Shown here piece by piece: positions 47,401 to 57,237 of a stretch of DNA of 64,000 bases. The notes beneath the pieces were generated by a model. It made no database searches, was not told the origin of the DNA, and saw only the letters and a list, made by a program, of their open reading frames with translations. A program made the position numbers and the translations under genes. Source of the DNA: Litsea cubeba (Eukaryota; Streptophyta; Magnoliopsida; Laurales; Lauraceae); contig CM022949.1 of assembly GCA_012931725.1 (NCBI GenBank), positions 10,013,647 through 10,077,646 on the forward strand. The letters run 5' to 3'. How positions within the stretch are numbered: the first letter of the stretch is position 1; the number at the start of each line of letters is the position of its first letter.

Positions 47401-50400
47401 TCTACCAGTTGGGGGAACAAATGGCGCAACAACACAAAAGGAAGACCCTAGAAGCTTCCCTGGTTAAAGATGGAGATGGAATTCCTTCTATATGTCATTT
47501 GTAATGGTTCCTTCAAGGGTTCATCTTGTTCAAACAGAGACAGTTGATCTTCGTTTTTAATGCCTCTTTTTGAGAAGTAGGAGTTAAGGTCTTCTATTAA
47601 AACAGAGTTGAGAGTAAATCTCCCTCTTTCCCCTTCTTTTTCAGAGGCAAGAGTAAAGGACTTCTATTAAAAGAAAGAAGATTGCACATAAAAGGCAGTC
47701 CATTAAGGCAAAAGACCAACTATTAAACATGCAAAACATCATTCAATCCGTTTTAACAAGATTCTCAAGGGACATTCCACCAGTCATGACTGCCATAGTT
47801 TCACAACGACACAAGAGAATCCCACTAAAAGGCAGTTTTTCTTACTAAAAAGGGAAGACAGAACCAAACTCTGCGTGGAGTCTCCTATTGCATGTTGTCC
47901 CTACCACATGTCAAGGGCTTCCTCCCTTGACAAGGAAAAGATGTATCCGCCTCCTAAATCCGCAGATGGTTCTTGTGCCAGCCACATAATACAGGCTTCA
48001 ACAGCAACATCTCTGCTTTAGAACTTATGTTTGCACTTCAAAATTATAAGGCTTGTGGTAAATGAATCTTTTTTTTCTCCATGCACACCCTCTACATCTA
48101 CCACACGAGACATTTCTACTCAAGATGCCACTAACGCTCCATGATGCAGTTTGGGCACTCCCCACATGATTGTGTGCACAAGAAGATGAGAAAGGTCTAC
48201 CTTTTGGGTTTTCCTTATTGTCAAAGCCTTCTTAGAGGCATGACAACAATATGACTCATCATATGGGGCCCATGGCTTATAGTAAGATTTCTTATCATAG
48301 GAATTTAAAACTTGTATCAATAGAGGGAGGATCTGTTGGGAAGTCTCACATCCCACATCGCCTAAGTAATAGGCTTGACATGTCTTAATATACCTATATG
48401 GGCCTTCCACCTTGAGCTTAAGCTTTTGAGTTGGTATATGATATATGGTATAAGTAAAGGTTGCTGAACTAACTAATTTAAAATTTAGGTAGTCACACTC
48501 TATTACCAAGTTCTAACTTCTAATCAGCCCAAGATATTTTTCAAAGGATCCACAAGCTGTTACAAGATGAAAGAACCACAAAAAAGCTATTGTAGCTACA
48601 CAGCAAAGTTATCTAGAAGCAATATTCGTTTGCTCTCAAGATTCCTTCTTCCCTTTTTAGTTGATATTTATTTTATTTATCTTCTTGAAAAAAAAAAAAA
48701 ACACCTCAGAGATGTATAGTGGTAAAATTGCAACAATTGGTTGTCCTCACTGTTTTTTTTTTTAATCGATATCCTTGCTCTTCAGTCTATGGGCTTTTTC
48801 AAACCATTTTATTACAGTTTTTTTTCCTGGATGACTCCTCTAAGAATTTCTTAAACTGTCCAAATTGGGTGCTTGATTGAATTTGAAAAGCTCTAATCTT
48901 CAACGTGATTTTCAGGGTATGGTTCATATAAGAGGTGATCCATTAGCACGATGGTCTAGATCGGGTGTAATCGCACTAATTAAGGGTTTTCAAGATTGAC
49001 ACAATTTATTGAATGATAAGTCCTTGACATGCATGGGCGCATAAACCACGAAAAACATATCCAGTTATTTCTTCACTTGAAACCCAGTATGTGCATGTGG
49101 TGGATAAATTCTGGAAAAAAGAAAGAAAGAAAGAAAATATGCAAAGAGCAAACCTTAAATCCTACATTTGTAAGGGAAATACAGTTAATATTCACTAAAA
49201 AGTTTAGTTTACCACTACGGTGGACCTTTCTTTGATGAACATTGGATGATCTCAACCAATAGTCTACTGTCACCTTCTTGAAGTTTTCGAATATTTGCCT
49301 TCCATGACAAGTAGCAACACTCTCAGGGTGAAACTGATGGTCAAAAGAGAAGAAAAGGAAGAGATAAAGACAGTTGAGTAACAGAACAATAGATGATTCA
49401 GAAAAATGGAGGAATTTTAGGATATTAAATCTTAACAGATGTACAGTTTGCTGAATTGCCCATTTCCCTGCATGCAAGTCCCATGGCTTAATTAGCTTAA
49501 ACCATATAGGCATTACCATGGATGCAGGGCACCAAAAATCTTCCAAAGTGTTAGATCCCAATACTTTATTCTTATTATTATTTTTTTCCCTTTTATAGGT
49601 TGTTGTACTCGGTCTTTCTAGAAGTGCCTCAGGGTTATGGCTCAGGGTGGGGCCACCTAAATGCACCGGGCCTCAAGTCTGAAGAGCGGCTTGCATTTAG
49701 GGCACATATCTCACCGTACAAGGCATGTTTGAGGCGTACACCCCAAATAAAGTTAGCACTTTGAGTCACACTCAATATCGGGGAGCATATACGCCATTAA
49801 CACATCTTCTTTTTTTTGGAGGGACACGTTTCATCGTAGGCCTACTATACGTGGAAGGCAGTGCTTTAGCAAACTGTTAACTTTCTGAAGATTAAATTTA
49901 AGACCCTACAAGAGAAGAATACTATGAATATTCAACATACCTGCACACCATAATGAGGCCTGGTGGAGTGCATGATGCCCATGAGAACTTGTGTGTTTTC
50001 CATGTCCTTAGAATTCTCGAGAGACCACATGTTTCCATCTCTTAAATTACTCCCAAAATGACCGATAGAAAGCAGTTGGTCCGTCTGACTCAAGGCACTA
50101 GGAACCACATCATGTTCTTGGGTATCAAGAAAGGAAAGTGTATTCATAGAAGAGGTCCACGCTATTGGGATGAGTTCCTTTGGAAGTGAATTGCCATCTA
50201 TTACAAGTGAATGGTATCGTACAACCTGCAATTACAATAAATTGGACTTAAGGGACACTAGTGATTGAAAATATGCTTCAATCAAGGGGCAGCGCAGAGT
50301 TGCAAAGAAACTAGCTTAAAAGCTGGAATGCCAGTAGGAGATGTACAAAACCAGGATCATTGGGCTTCACATTTTTGTCATCCAAACTAAACATATGATA

Positions 50401-53400
50401 GCTTGTATACGGATAAGACATGTGCAAAAGTAAAACAAAAAATCCTGTTAAGACATCCTAACCCTCCAGTTTTTGCCTCACTAATCCAGAACAACGTCTG
50501 TAATTGTCCTCTGATAAGCCATGCGTGAAATGGCCACATCATCTGATTGGAGAAATAATAATCCATGCCTCCATGGTCCATCTCATGATGGATTCATATG
50601 AATGACTCAGACTACTGAGAGGGAAGAAAACCTCTATGATGTCTATTCAAATATTAAAAAAGTTATGAGAAATGTAATATGGTGGCATTACAAATAACAA
50701 ATGATTCTTCGCAGCAATTTTCCATTAAAATATTTAAAAACTAAATATAAAATATTTAAAGACATCCAACATTTCTGTAACCTGACTTACTTTGAAACCT
50801 GAGTTGCGCCCAGAAGGAATACCATAGAACAGATTGCACCCAATATGTCCAATTTCACTGAAGGGACAAGGAATATGTTAATAGGCACCATCATACTTAA
50901 CCTTCTGGGGAAACATAAAATTTCATTATTAGGTAAGGATAACTGAGAAACAACATCAGAGCAAACTTCAGTTTGTGATTCATGTCAAAACAGAATTATT
51001 TTGCTATGAATTTTAAGCATGTGTCTTATAAAGGAGGATAAACTTTCAATGGAGGTTCTGCCATACCTCAAACGCCCATGAACTGGTGTTGGGGCATGGA
51101 CAATTTTAGCACCATGTACATATCCCAGAGCCTGTTTCAATAGAAAATTTTAAAAAACAATAATTCAAACCATTAAACTGTTACTTTCAGAAGACTTTGG
51201 ATAATAACTTCGCTGTCATATCTTTTCATTCATCTTAATTTATAATACAGTACATTAGATTCAAATACAAGATAAGACCTAAAACTAAGGATAGGTTACA
51301 ACAGAGTTTTGGACTAAGTCATATTGGATCGACGCGACTCATAGGGTTGACCTATGTCTTGACATAAACAATGGAGGAATACACATGCACACATACATAT
51401 ATAGATATATGGATAGATGCAGTCCTACATAAATCAGGACATCAATTCTTATTCAAACAATATTCATTATGGCAAGGCATTTTTCATAATATGTTTACAG
51501 TCACAGTCACATGGACTCATGGATGGTGATTTAGTAGAGAACTAATGTGACGCAGGCTTAGAGATATCTGGATCCGGATCCAGCATGGCCAAGCCAGGAC
51601 CCAGACCCAACCAGCCGGACCCAAATCCATATCCAGTTGAGCCAAGCCCAGGTACTTGTCAAGATTCAACCCAGCCAACCTGAGATCTAGCCGAAACCTG
51701 GCCCAGTCAAAGTGGAGCTTGTGGACTATGTGAGGCTGGGTTTGAATAAAGTTGAATGAGCTTGTATCAGATTAGTCTTTCCATTCGTCTTGATAGTTAT
51801 AACTTTCTATTTCAGCATTTTCCTAACACCTATTGCATTTATGTGCATGTGTGTATATATATAGTTGAAATGATTGAAATGTTCACAGCTGCCTTTTTCA
51901 CTTCAACACCAGCCTTATAGGCCCATAGTAATATACGTTTACCAGTCTGACTTTTGTCAAGAAAAGAGCAGCTGCAAGCATTACAATCATTTCAAATAGA
52001 ACCTGATTTGGATATTTGGATATTTTTCAAAAATTCATAGTAAAACGGTCCTCTAGTTATGGATATGCTACACCACAAACATTGTGCATTTAAATTGATT
52101 TTTCTATTAAAAGAAGACAAACCCATATACAAGTTCTCAAGGCTGAAAGCAAATACCTGATGCCCAAGACAAACACCCAAGATTGGAATGTCCTTGCACT
52201 CACGCAGGATTTGCAAACATATTCCTGTAAATTCAAATGTTACAGCAACAAAATTAAGTAAATAGTTTCCATTCACAGTATAAAACTAATAATACTGATT
52301 AATAAGTACTACAAGTCTACATCACAGATCTTTAGGGAATAACGAATCAAATCTAAAAATGGAAACGCTGTTAGTAGATAATTCAAAATTCAATTTGTCT
52401 GACCTATGTCAGCTGGACATGTTGGGGATCCAGGCCCAGGTGATATGACAATATTATCAAAAGCCATCTCTTCATACAAGTAATAGTGAATGTGTTCCCA
52501 TGTCCATTTGTCATTGTGCACCACGACAGGAGGCACTATAGGAAAAAGAAAACAGATTTGGAAGTCAGCACATGAGCCGTCAAACCAACCCAGTAATTTT
52601 GTGTATGCGTATATTCTCTCTTTGCTTTGATAGGCAAAGAAAAATATTGACCAGCAAAAGGTAAGAGTCTCGTCCATTGATCCATATAGTTATCAAGCAT
52701 TTATCTCCACATATTTGGCATATATATGTGATCAATATACCCTTCATATACTGCACCATGGACTGCTGTGCCCCAAAAACATACAGTTAGGGCCAGTGGA
52801 ATTCTTAAGGACTATAAATAGAACACAAGATGAAGTCCATATGAATGGTCCACAATTGGTAGGATCATCCAACTACTACTGTTTTTAGGGGGTCACCTAT
52901 TTTGTGGTAGGCCCCGGCACATGAATAGTTTGAATATTATACATGAGTCGGTCATACACAAACAGATAAGAAGCTTGATAAGTGACTCAAGTATAACACT
53001 GATCCTTTCCCTGTAAATACCAGCAAGTGGTTGCACAAAGATGAAAAGGAGGATATATAACTTACCACCATTAATGGTTGCCAATTCTTGGAAAATATTG
53101 TAAGTGTAACTATCATAATTGTCAATCAACAATGTCCTCACAACTTTTGACCCCGAAACGACTTCCTCGAGATTTTTTCTCCCTGTGTATGATTCTTGGA
53201 TATGCCCTGACATCAAAGGCTGAGAAACCATCACCTTTCCAGCATCACAATTCCGAAATCGACGGCGATCTTTCTCATCAAAACAACCAAAGCTTGCAGA
53301 ATGATTTGATATGAATAAATTCTCAGTTGTATGTCGTGAACTCCAAGAATGCGGACAACGTATTTCATATGAAGATGAGACCGCACCAAAATTCATTTCC

Positions 53401-53402
53401 AT
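38464..53402 (-). CDS. ADCS: Aminodeoxychorismate synthase, chloroplastic (PabA-PabB fusion)
   Basis: It converts chorismate and glutamine to 4-amino-4-deoxychorismate, the p-aminobenzoate precursor for folate, in plastids. Thirteen exons on the minus strand, all GT/AG and in phase: 53066-53402, 52404-52535, 52157-52224, 51067-51131, 50791-50857, 49941-50225, 49213-49333, 46850-47121, 46521-46600, 45969-46071, 44542-44624, 39416-40063, 38464-38950. They total 2748 bp, giving 915 residues, close to known plant enzymes. Residues 1 to about 85 look like a transit peptide. The glutaminase domain starts TLLIDNYDSYTYN and has the nucleophile Cys175 in GVCLGHQ and His320/Glu322 in FHPES. The chorismate domain has PIKGT with Lys732, the aminodeoxychorismate synthase marker (anthranilate synthase has Ala), then LLRNDLGRV and GGSMTGAPK (822-830). 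The end is EFESK-TAA. I see no frameshift. The 4.5-kb intron 11 and other introns hold mobile elements. Confidence 0.95.
40345..40532 (+). mobile_element. LTR end plus primer-binding site (retroelement scrap)
   Basis: Antisense to ADCS in intron 11. TTGGTATCAGAGC at 40520-40532 is the consensus initiator-Met primer-binding site, preceded by LTR-like text (CTTCTCTGTCTATCTCTCAC). No second LTR or coding part was found. Confidence 0.6.
40955..41300. repeat. Half-copy of the 1552-2417 fold-back family
   Basis: Ordered words (AACCCTTTGATCCATGACCC, AAATTTATTGG, TTTCAATCCAATGG) match one arm of the element at 1552-2417. A TA repeat borders it at 40945-40967. It lies in ADCS intron 11. Confidence 0.5.
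41824..42320 (-). mobile_element. 5'-truncated LINE with TSD in ADCS intron 11
   Basis: On the minus strand it reads VPLKVKGKYYKVAVRP, LLYGSECWAVKHNHIKKM, EIRMLRWMC, RIRNEEIKDKVGIAPI, then RWFGHARRRPTDAPV and RGRGRPKRSW, the standard C-terminus of a plant LINE ORF2. The 3' end is WEKAWFGLVW-like text made of a TTTGG repeat. The 11-bp (or longer) duplication GATGCATTACC flanks it at 41813-41823 and 42321-42331. The region is nearly free of stops over about 70-100 codons, suggesting moderate age. Confidence 0.9.
42335..44541. other. ADCS intron 11, 5' part: MITE-like and GC-rich repeats
   Basis: About 43018-43310 has weak inverted ends (GTGCACACTAGATGTGAGCCC facing GGCCCCACAGCCTGGTGTGC) and is MITE-like. 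A (TG)n microsatellite follows at 43303-43330. At 43440-44040, GGGAGCG words recur (43500, 43965, 43985, 44010), and TTAGT(A/T)GCACGAAG occurs at 43439 and 43657, suggesting remnants of a terminal-repeat element. No ADCS exon was seen here. Confidence 0.45.
44689..45070 (+). mobile_element. Cassandra-type TRIM solo LTR carrying 5S rRNA sequence
   Basis: A 382-bp solo LTR, TGTGAGAACTCGG ... GAGTTGTGACA (TG...CA ends), has a perfect 5-bp duplication CTATG at 44684-44688 and 45071-45075. Near its 3' end (about 44984-45060) it carries 5S rRNA-derived sequence: GGATCCCATAAGAACTCC, GGAGTTAAGCGTGCTCGG and GAGCAGTACCGGG, including the polymerase III internal control region. The word AGTCCCACATTGAAAA is also typical of such LTRs. 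It lies in ADCS intron 10 antisense to the gene. Solo form implies LTR-LTR recombination. Confidence 0.88.
44984..45060 (+). ncRNA. 5S rRNA-derived segment inside solo LTR
   Basis: It matches the central part of plant 5S rRNA (box A, intermediate element and box C words) but lacks a normal 5' start and 3' end. It is LTR sequence, not a functional 5S gene. It could still bind TFIIIA or direct polymerase III. Confidence 0.75.
45076..45968. other. ADCS intron 10, possible LTR remnant
   Basis: CTTATAAAAGAGATGTAAAGG near 45495, then ATTAATGAAATCAACCC, looks like the TATA and start region of an LTR on the plus strand. Borders not found. Confidence 0.3.
47122..49212 (-). other. ADCS intron 7
   Basis: A 2.1-kb intron between exons 7 and 8. 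Apart from the LTR fragment at 48110-48450 I see only A/T runs and no coding sequence. Confidence 0.6.
48110..48450 (+). mobile_element. LTR-element 3' fragment (PPT and LTR start)
   Basis: In ADCS intron 7. TAGAGGGAGGATC (about 48320) looks like a polypurine tract, followed at 48334 by TGTTGGGAAGTCTCACATC and CCCACATCGCC, a common start of small plant LTRs. The LTR end was not found. Confidence 0.5.
51132..52156 (-). other. ADCS intron 3
   Basis: It contains a repetitive stretch at 51565-51740 built from CCAGCC, ACCCAGACCC and GATCCGGATCC words of unknown origin, and a TA/GATA-rich patch at 51395-51415. Confidence 0.5.
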
Positions 53403-54380
53403 CTCAATACAGAACCAAAAGATTTTTTTTTTCCAATGTATATAGCTCAGCTTTCACCGCTGTAATTCTATAAATGCCAATGCAAACAAGATCCCTATTA
53501 GTTACAAGTTACAGCATTAAAATTAAAGACTACAATCACAATAATAATAATAATAATAATGGTTGTCAGGTAACCATGCTCATGATGTGCAAGCATATAC
53601 ACACAAGGGGAATCAGACGTGCACCAAATCACAGCAACATAGATGATTAACTGTTCTGCATTTTTGGAGTGGGGAAGAAATAGGAAGGGCATTATCAAGT
53701 AGAATGATATTTTCTCAGACACACTGTATCACAGCAGAATGAATACAGTTAGCTCTAATACATCCAATTGCAATGTTACGCATACATATATAATTATATA
53801 TATATATATATCGTACCCCTTGTTCGATGAGAAAGCGGGTCAGATTCTACAGGACCAAACCTACGGGACTTAAAGGAATGATGGAAGGGAATACAAAGAA
53901 AAGAGAGGCAAAGAAAGTCTATCAAAGAAAATAAATAATAAAATTCAAAATAAAAAAGGATCTTTCTTATTCTCGAAGAATGAGGGCAAAGGTATTGATC
54001 GAGAAAGATCTCTAGTCCGTATTATAAGATCCTGATTTGATCCCCATATTATTTTATACATAAATATATAGAGAGAGGGAGAGAGAATCAAAATTCCAAA
54101 ACCTAACCCATTTTTAACGGTAGTTTTAACAAGCAACTAGAGCTATTTACCTTACTTCCAACTTCCAACAATAAAAGCAGACTCCAAAATCTACAGAAAA
54201 CAATCTAAAGTAAATTGCTTTTGGATCCTTCTCACGCACAGATATATTCTTTTATTAAAAAAAGGAAGTGCAAAAATCAAGCAGAAGCAAGAGAAGAAAG
54301 CAACTATTTTTGCAGAGCTGGTGAAATACGTTAAACTAAAACAAAAGGTGATTGTATGCCTGGCAAATGAGATAATTTGG
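53403..54380. other. ADCS 5' flank: microsatellites
   Basis: (AAT)n at 53541-53560 and (TA)n at 53793-53812. Transcription start and any 5' untranslated exon could not be placed. Confidence 0.5.
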
Positions 54381-54384
54381 AGGT

Positions 54385-55010
54385 AACCCAGATGAGAAAG
54401 CATCAAAATCCAATGATATCACAAAAGAGAATATTCGAGAACGGAGAACTAAATGGGAAAAAAAATAAGAAAAACAAAAAAAAGATCATTTGGAAAGAAC
54501 CCAGATCAGAAGACATCAAAACAGAAGAGAATATTCACCAGATGGCAAAAAAGATCATTTGAACAAAACCCAGATGATAAAACATCAAAGCTCAATGAGA
54601 TAATATAAGAGAAAAATGGCAGAACCCAGATGAGAAAACATTATAAAGACTTTAAAAAAAAAAAATCATAGATCAATGAGATAACATAACGGAAGATTCA
54701 CTAAATGGCAAAAGATATCTTTCTGAAGAGAACCCAGATGAGAAGAAATAAAAAAAATCAATTAGGCAACATAACAGAAGATTCACTAAATGGCAAAAAG
54801 ATCATTTTGAACAGAACCCAGATGAGAAAACATCAGAAATCAATGAGACAACATAACAGAAGATTCACTAAATGGCAAAAAGATCATTTTGAACAGAACC
54901 CAGATGTGAAAACATCAGAAATCAATGAGATTACATAAGAGAAGATTCACTAAATGAGAAAAAAAATATCATTTTGAACAGTACCCAGATCATAAAACAT
55001 CAAAAATCAA
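54385..55010 (+). repeat. Minisatellite of about 84-bp units upstream of ADCS
   Basis: AACCCAGAT recurs at 54385, 54498, 54567, 54623, 54731, 54815, 54897 and 54982 (one base off). The last four are spaced 82-85 bp and carry AAACATCAGAAATCAATGAG, ACATAACAGAAGATTCAC and AATGGCAAAAAGATCATTTTG. Left-hand units are decayed. It starts about 1 kb upstream of the ADCS start codon. Confidence 0.92.
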
Positions 55011-55029
55011 TGATATGGCATGAGAGAAT

Positions 55030-56165
55030 ATTGGAGGATGGAGAACAAACTCACATTGCATCAAAAAGAGCAGAGAAAGAAACGGGTCTCAGCCTCTTTC
55101 CTGCAGGGATTCCCTGGATGTATATTTGTTTCCTTTGTTAGGAAGAAAAAGATGAGGAGGAGGGCGTTCTACTCTAACCTTTTTGGATTGGACTGACATC
55201 AGATTCCGGATGCGTTTGCAATCCAAGATTCTGCTGACTCTGACATGTTTGGTAACTGCTTCTTCACAAAAATAAAAATAATTAAAAATTTTACTGAAAA
55301 TATAGATAATTCAGGTTAGATGTTATGAAAATGTGGTATCTGGGAGGCAGACAATGCGCCTCATTTCTTCTCGTTTGGGACTCTTGTTACCCGCCTAAGC
55401 ATTTGGCGCCTTGGCGGTGGTGCACGTAGCTCTTCATCCAAAGTGTAGTCGAGCGACTAATGTTTGGAATTTGAGTGTTTATTTTATTTTATTTTTTAGA
55501 GGATTTAAAAAGAAATAAATTATATTATATGCCCCCTAAGTGGAAAAGGTCATTTTAGTTTTCTTCGCTCTTATCGCAAAAACCATGATGTTTTAATTAT
55601 CTTCCTCCTCTCTTTCGTAAACTCAATCCAATGAAAAAGATCAAAATGAAAAGAACATAAAAGGCCGTTGCAGAGGAAGAAGAGGAGAATAGTGAACCAA
55701 CAAATATGCCTTCAACCAAAATTTTGAGGGGCTTCCGGCTTTAGTTTAGGCATTGTCGGTATCAACCCTCCGCCCTTCCTAGTCCATTATTTTTGCAGGC
55801 AGCATGATGACCACATTAGGGCCTAGCATCTAGATACTATGATCGCTCAATATCGACCATCGGAAAAATAGGAAAAAATATATATATTTTTGTAGGAAGA
55901 CGGGCGTGGTGTGAGGGAAATTAAAATAACCTTCTTGGTCTAGGGTGCATCTATTGTGGTTTTTTTTTTTTTTTTGTAAAACCCTCTTTTTTTTTTATCC
56001 CAGTTATTTGGGCTGGGTTTCAATTGACTCGCATGTATGAGAATAGATTTAGCAAACACGGGTAGTGAACTATATGTGAAGCGAGGGGAAATCTTACATG
56101 TAAGAAGTGGGGGAAGGCCGGTGGTGAGAACTGACGTGTCTTACCACTCTGATAAGATACTGTTC
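55030..56165. other. Intergenic, no gene
   Basis: No supported gene. A GGCGCCTTGGCGG patch at 55405-55420 and T runs at 55964-56000 are the only notable features. Confidence 0.4.
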
Positions 56166-56174
56166 TCCCGTATT

Positions 56175-56457
56175 AGTTTTATTTTCACAAGAATCTCCAA
56201 GTAGAAAGAGAGTCCGGAGCTTGGGTGAATAAATAAAATCTTTTGGCAAATTTATTTGCATGGAATTGAATTCCAGGATGCTTAGTGTAAAATGGAAACT
56301 CACACACTATCGGGTAGGACGTCGATCTCTTATGTTTATGTTATTTTCATGTAAATTTCAAAGTGGAAAGAAACTCTTGAACTTGGGTGAATAAGTAAAA
56401 TATTTTCGCCAATTTATTTGCATGGAATTGGATTCCAAGGTGTTTAGTGTAAAATGG
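56175..56457 (+). repeat. Direct duplication, about 120 bp, period about 163 bp
   Basis: Copies at about 56175-56295 and 56338-56457 share TTGGGTGAATAA(A/G)TAAAAT, TTTATTTGCATGGAATTG, ATTCCA and TTAGTGTAAAATGG. Confidence 0.85.
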
Positions 56458-56659
56458 GCGACCTAGTACAAGTTGTGGAATAATTTTTGGGACAAGAAGA
56501 ATGCAAAAATCAGTCAAGTAGAAACACTTGTGTCAATTTCAAATTGTCATAACTTTTGGTACGAGCGAGGGTTGGAAGACTAGCACGCGGGCGGTACGGC
56601 CCAGCCCCCAACGACAAATTTTTTTTTAAATTCCACCCTCCCAAAAAACGGTCAAAATG

Positions 56660-56770
56660 TTTTTTTTTTTTTTTTTTTTTACATTTTAACGCCCCCCCCC
56701 CCCCCCCCCCCCCCCCCCAAGCTATAAATGGCCAAATGGGGGGGGGGGGGGGGGGGGGGGTTAAATGTTT
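56660..56770. repeat. T21 run and C27/G23 hairpin
   Basis: T21 at 56660-56680, then ACATTTTAACG, C27 (56692-56718), a 19-base spacer, G23 (56738-56760) and TTAAATGT. The flanks are also inverted, giving a stem of about 31 bp. Located near the left end of the hAT element. Confidence 0.9.
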
Positions 56771-57237
56771 TTTGATCATTTTTTTTACCATTAAACCCCC
56801 TCTAACTGCTATAAAACGGTCATATGAAGGGGCATTTTATGTCATGTTATCACTTAAAAATTCAATAAATAGCCCTCATTTCTCTTCACTCATCTACTCT
56901 CTCATTTCTTACACTCCTTCTAAAGTTCTAAAGCTCTATGCTCTCTTAAGTATCATTCTAAAGTCTAAGCTCTCTCTATAAAGTTTTATAAGAAATGAAG
57001 AGTGAGGGTAACTTCTCTAAAGTGGAGGATTCAATTAAGAAGGAATTCTCCATTAGCTCTCCCCTCTCTTATAAAGGTATTTATTATATTTAATTTTGAG
57101 CTTTATTTAGTAATAATATACATAGTAAAATTATATATTAAGTCTCATCTTCTCCCCTTTCTTATATAAATTATCACAAAAAACACATTATATATAATTA
57201 CTTATTTAAGTTTTTTTTTAATCTTTTATTTAGAAAA

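Noticed and set aside
49073..49666. 197-codon open frame on the minus strand as a separate gene
   Set aside because: Its core (FHPESVATCHGR onward) is ADCS exon 7; the rest is intron read-through.
56510..56981. Open frames with poly-proline or poly-glycine runs
   Set aside because: They are read through the C27/G23 and T21 homopolymers and have no other protein-like content.
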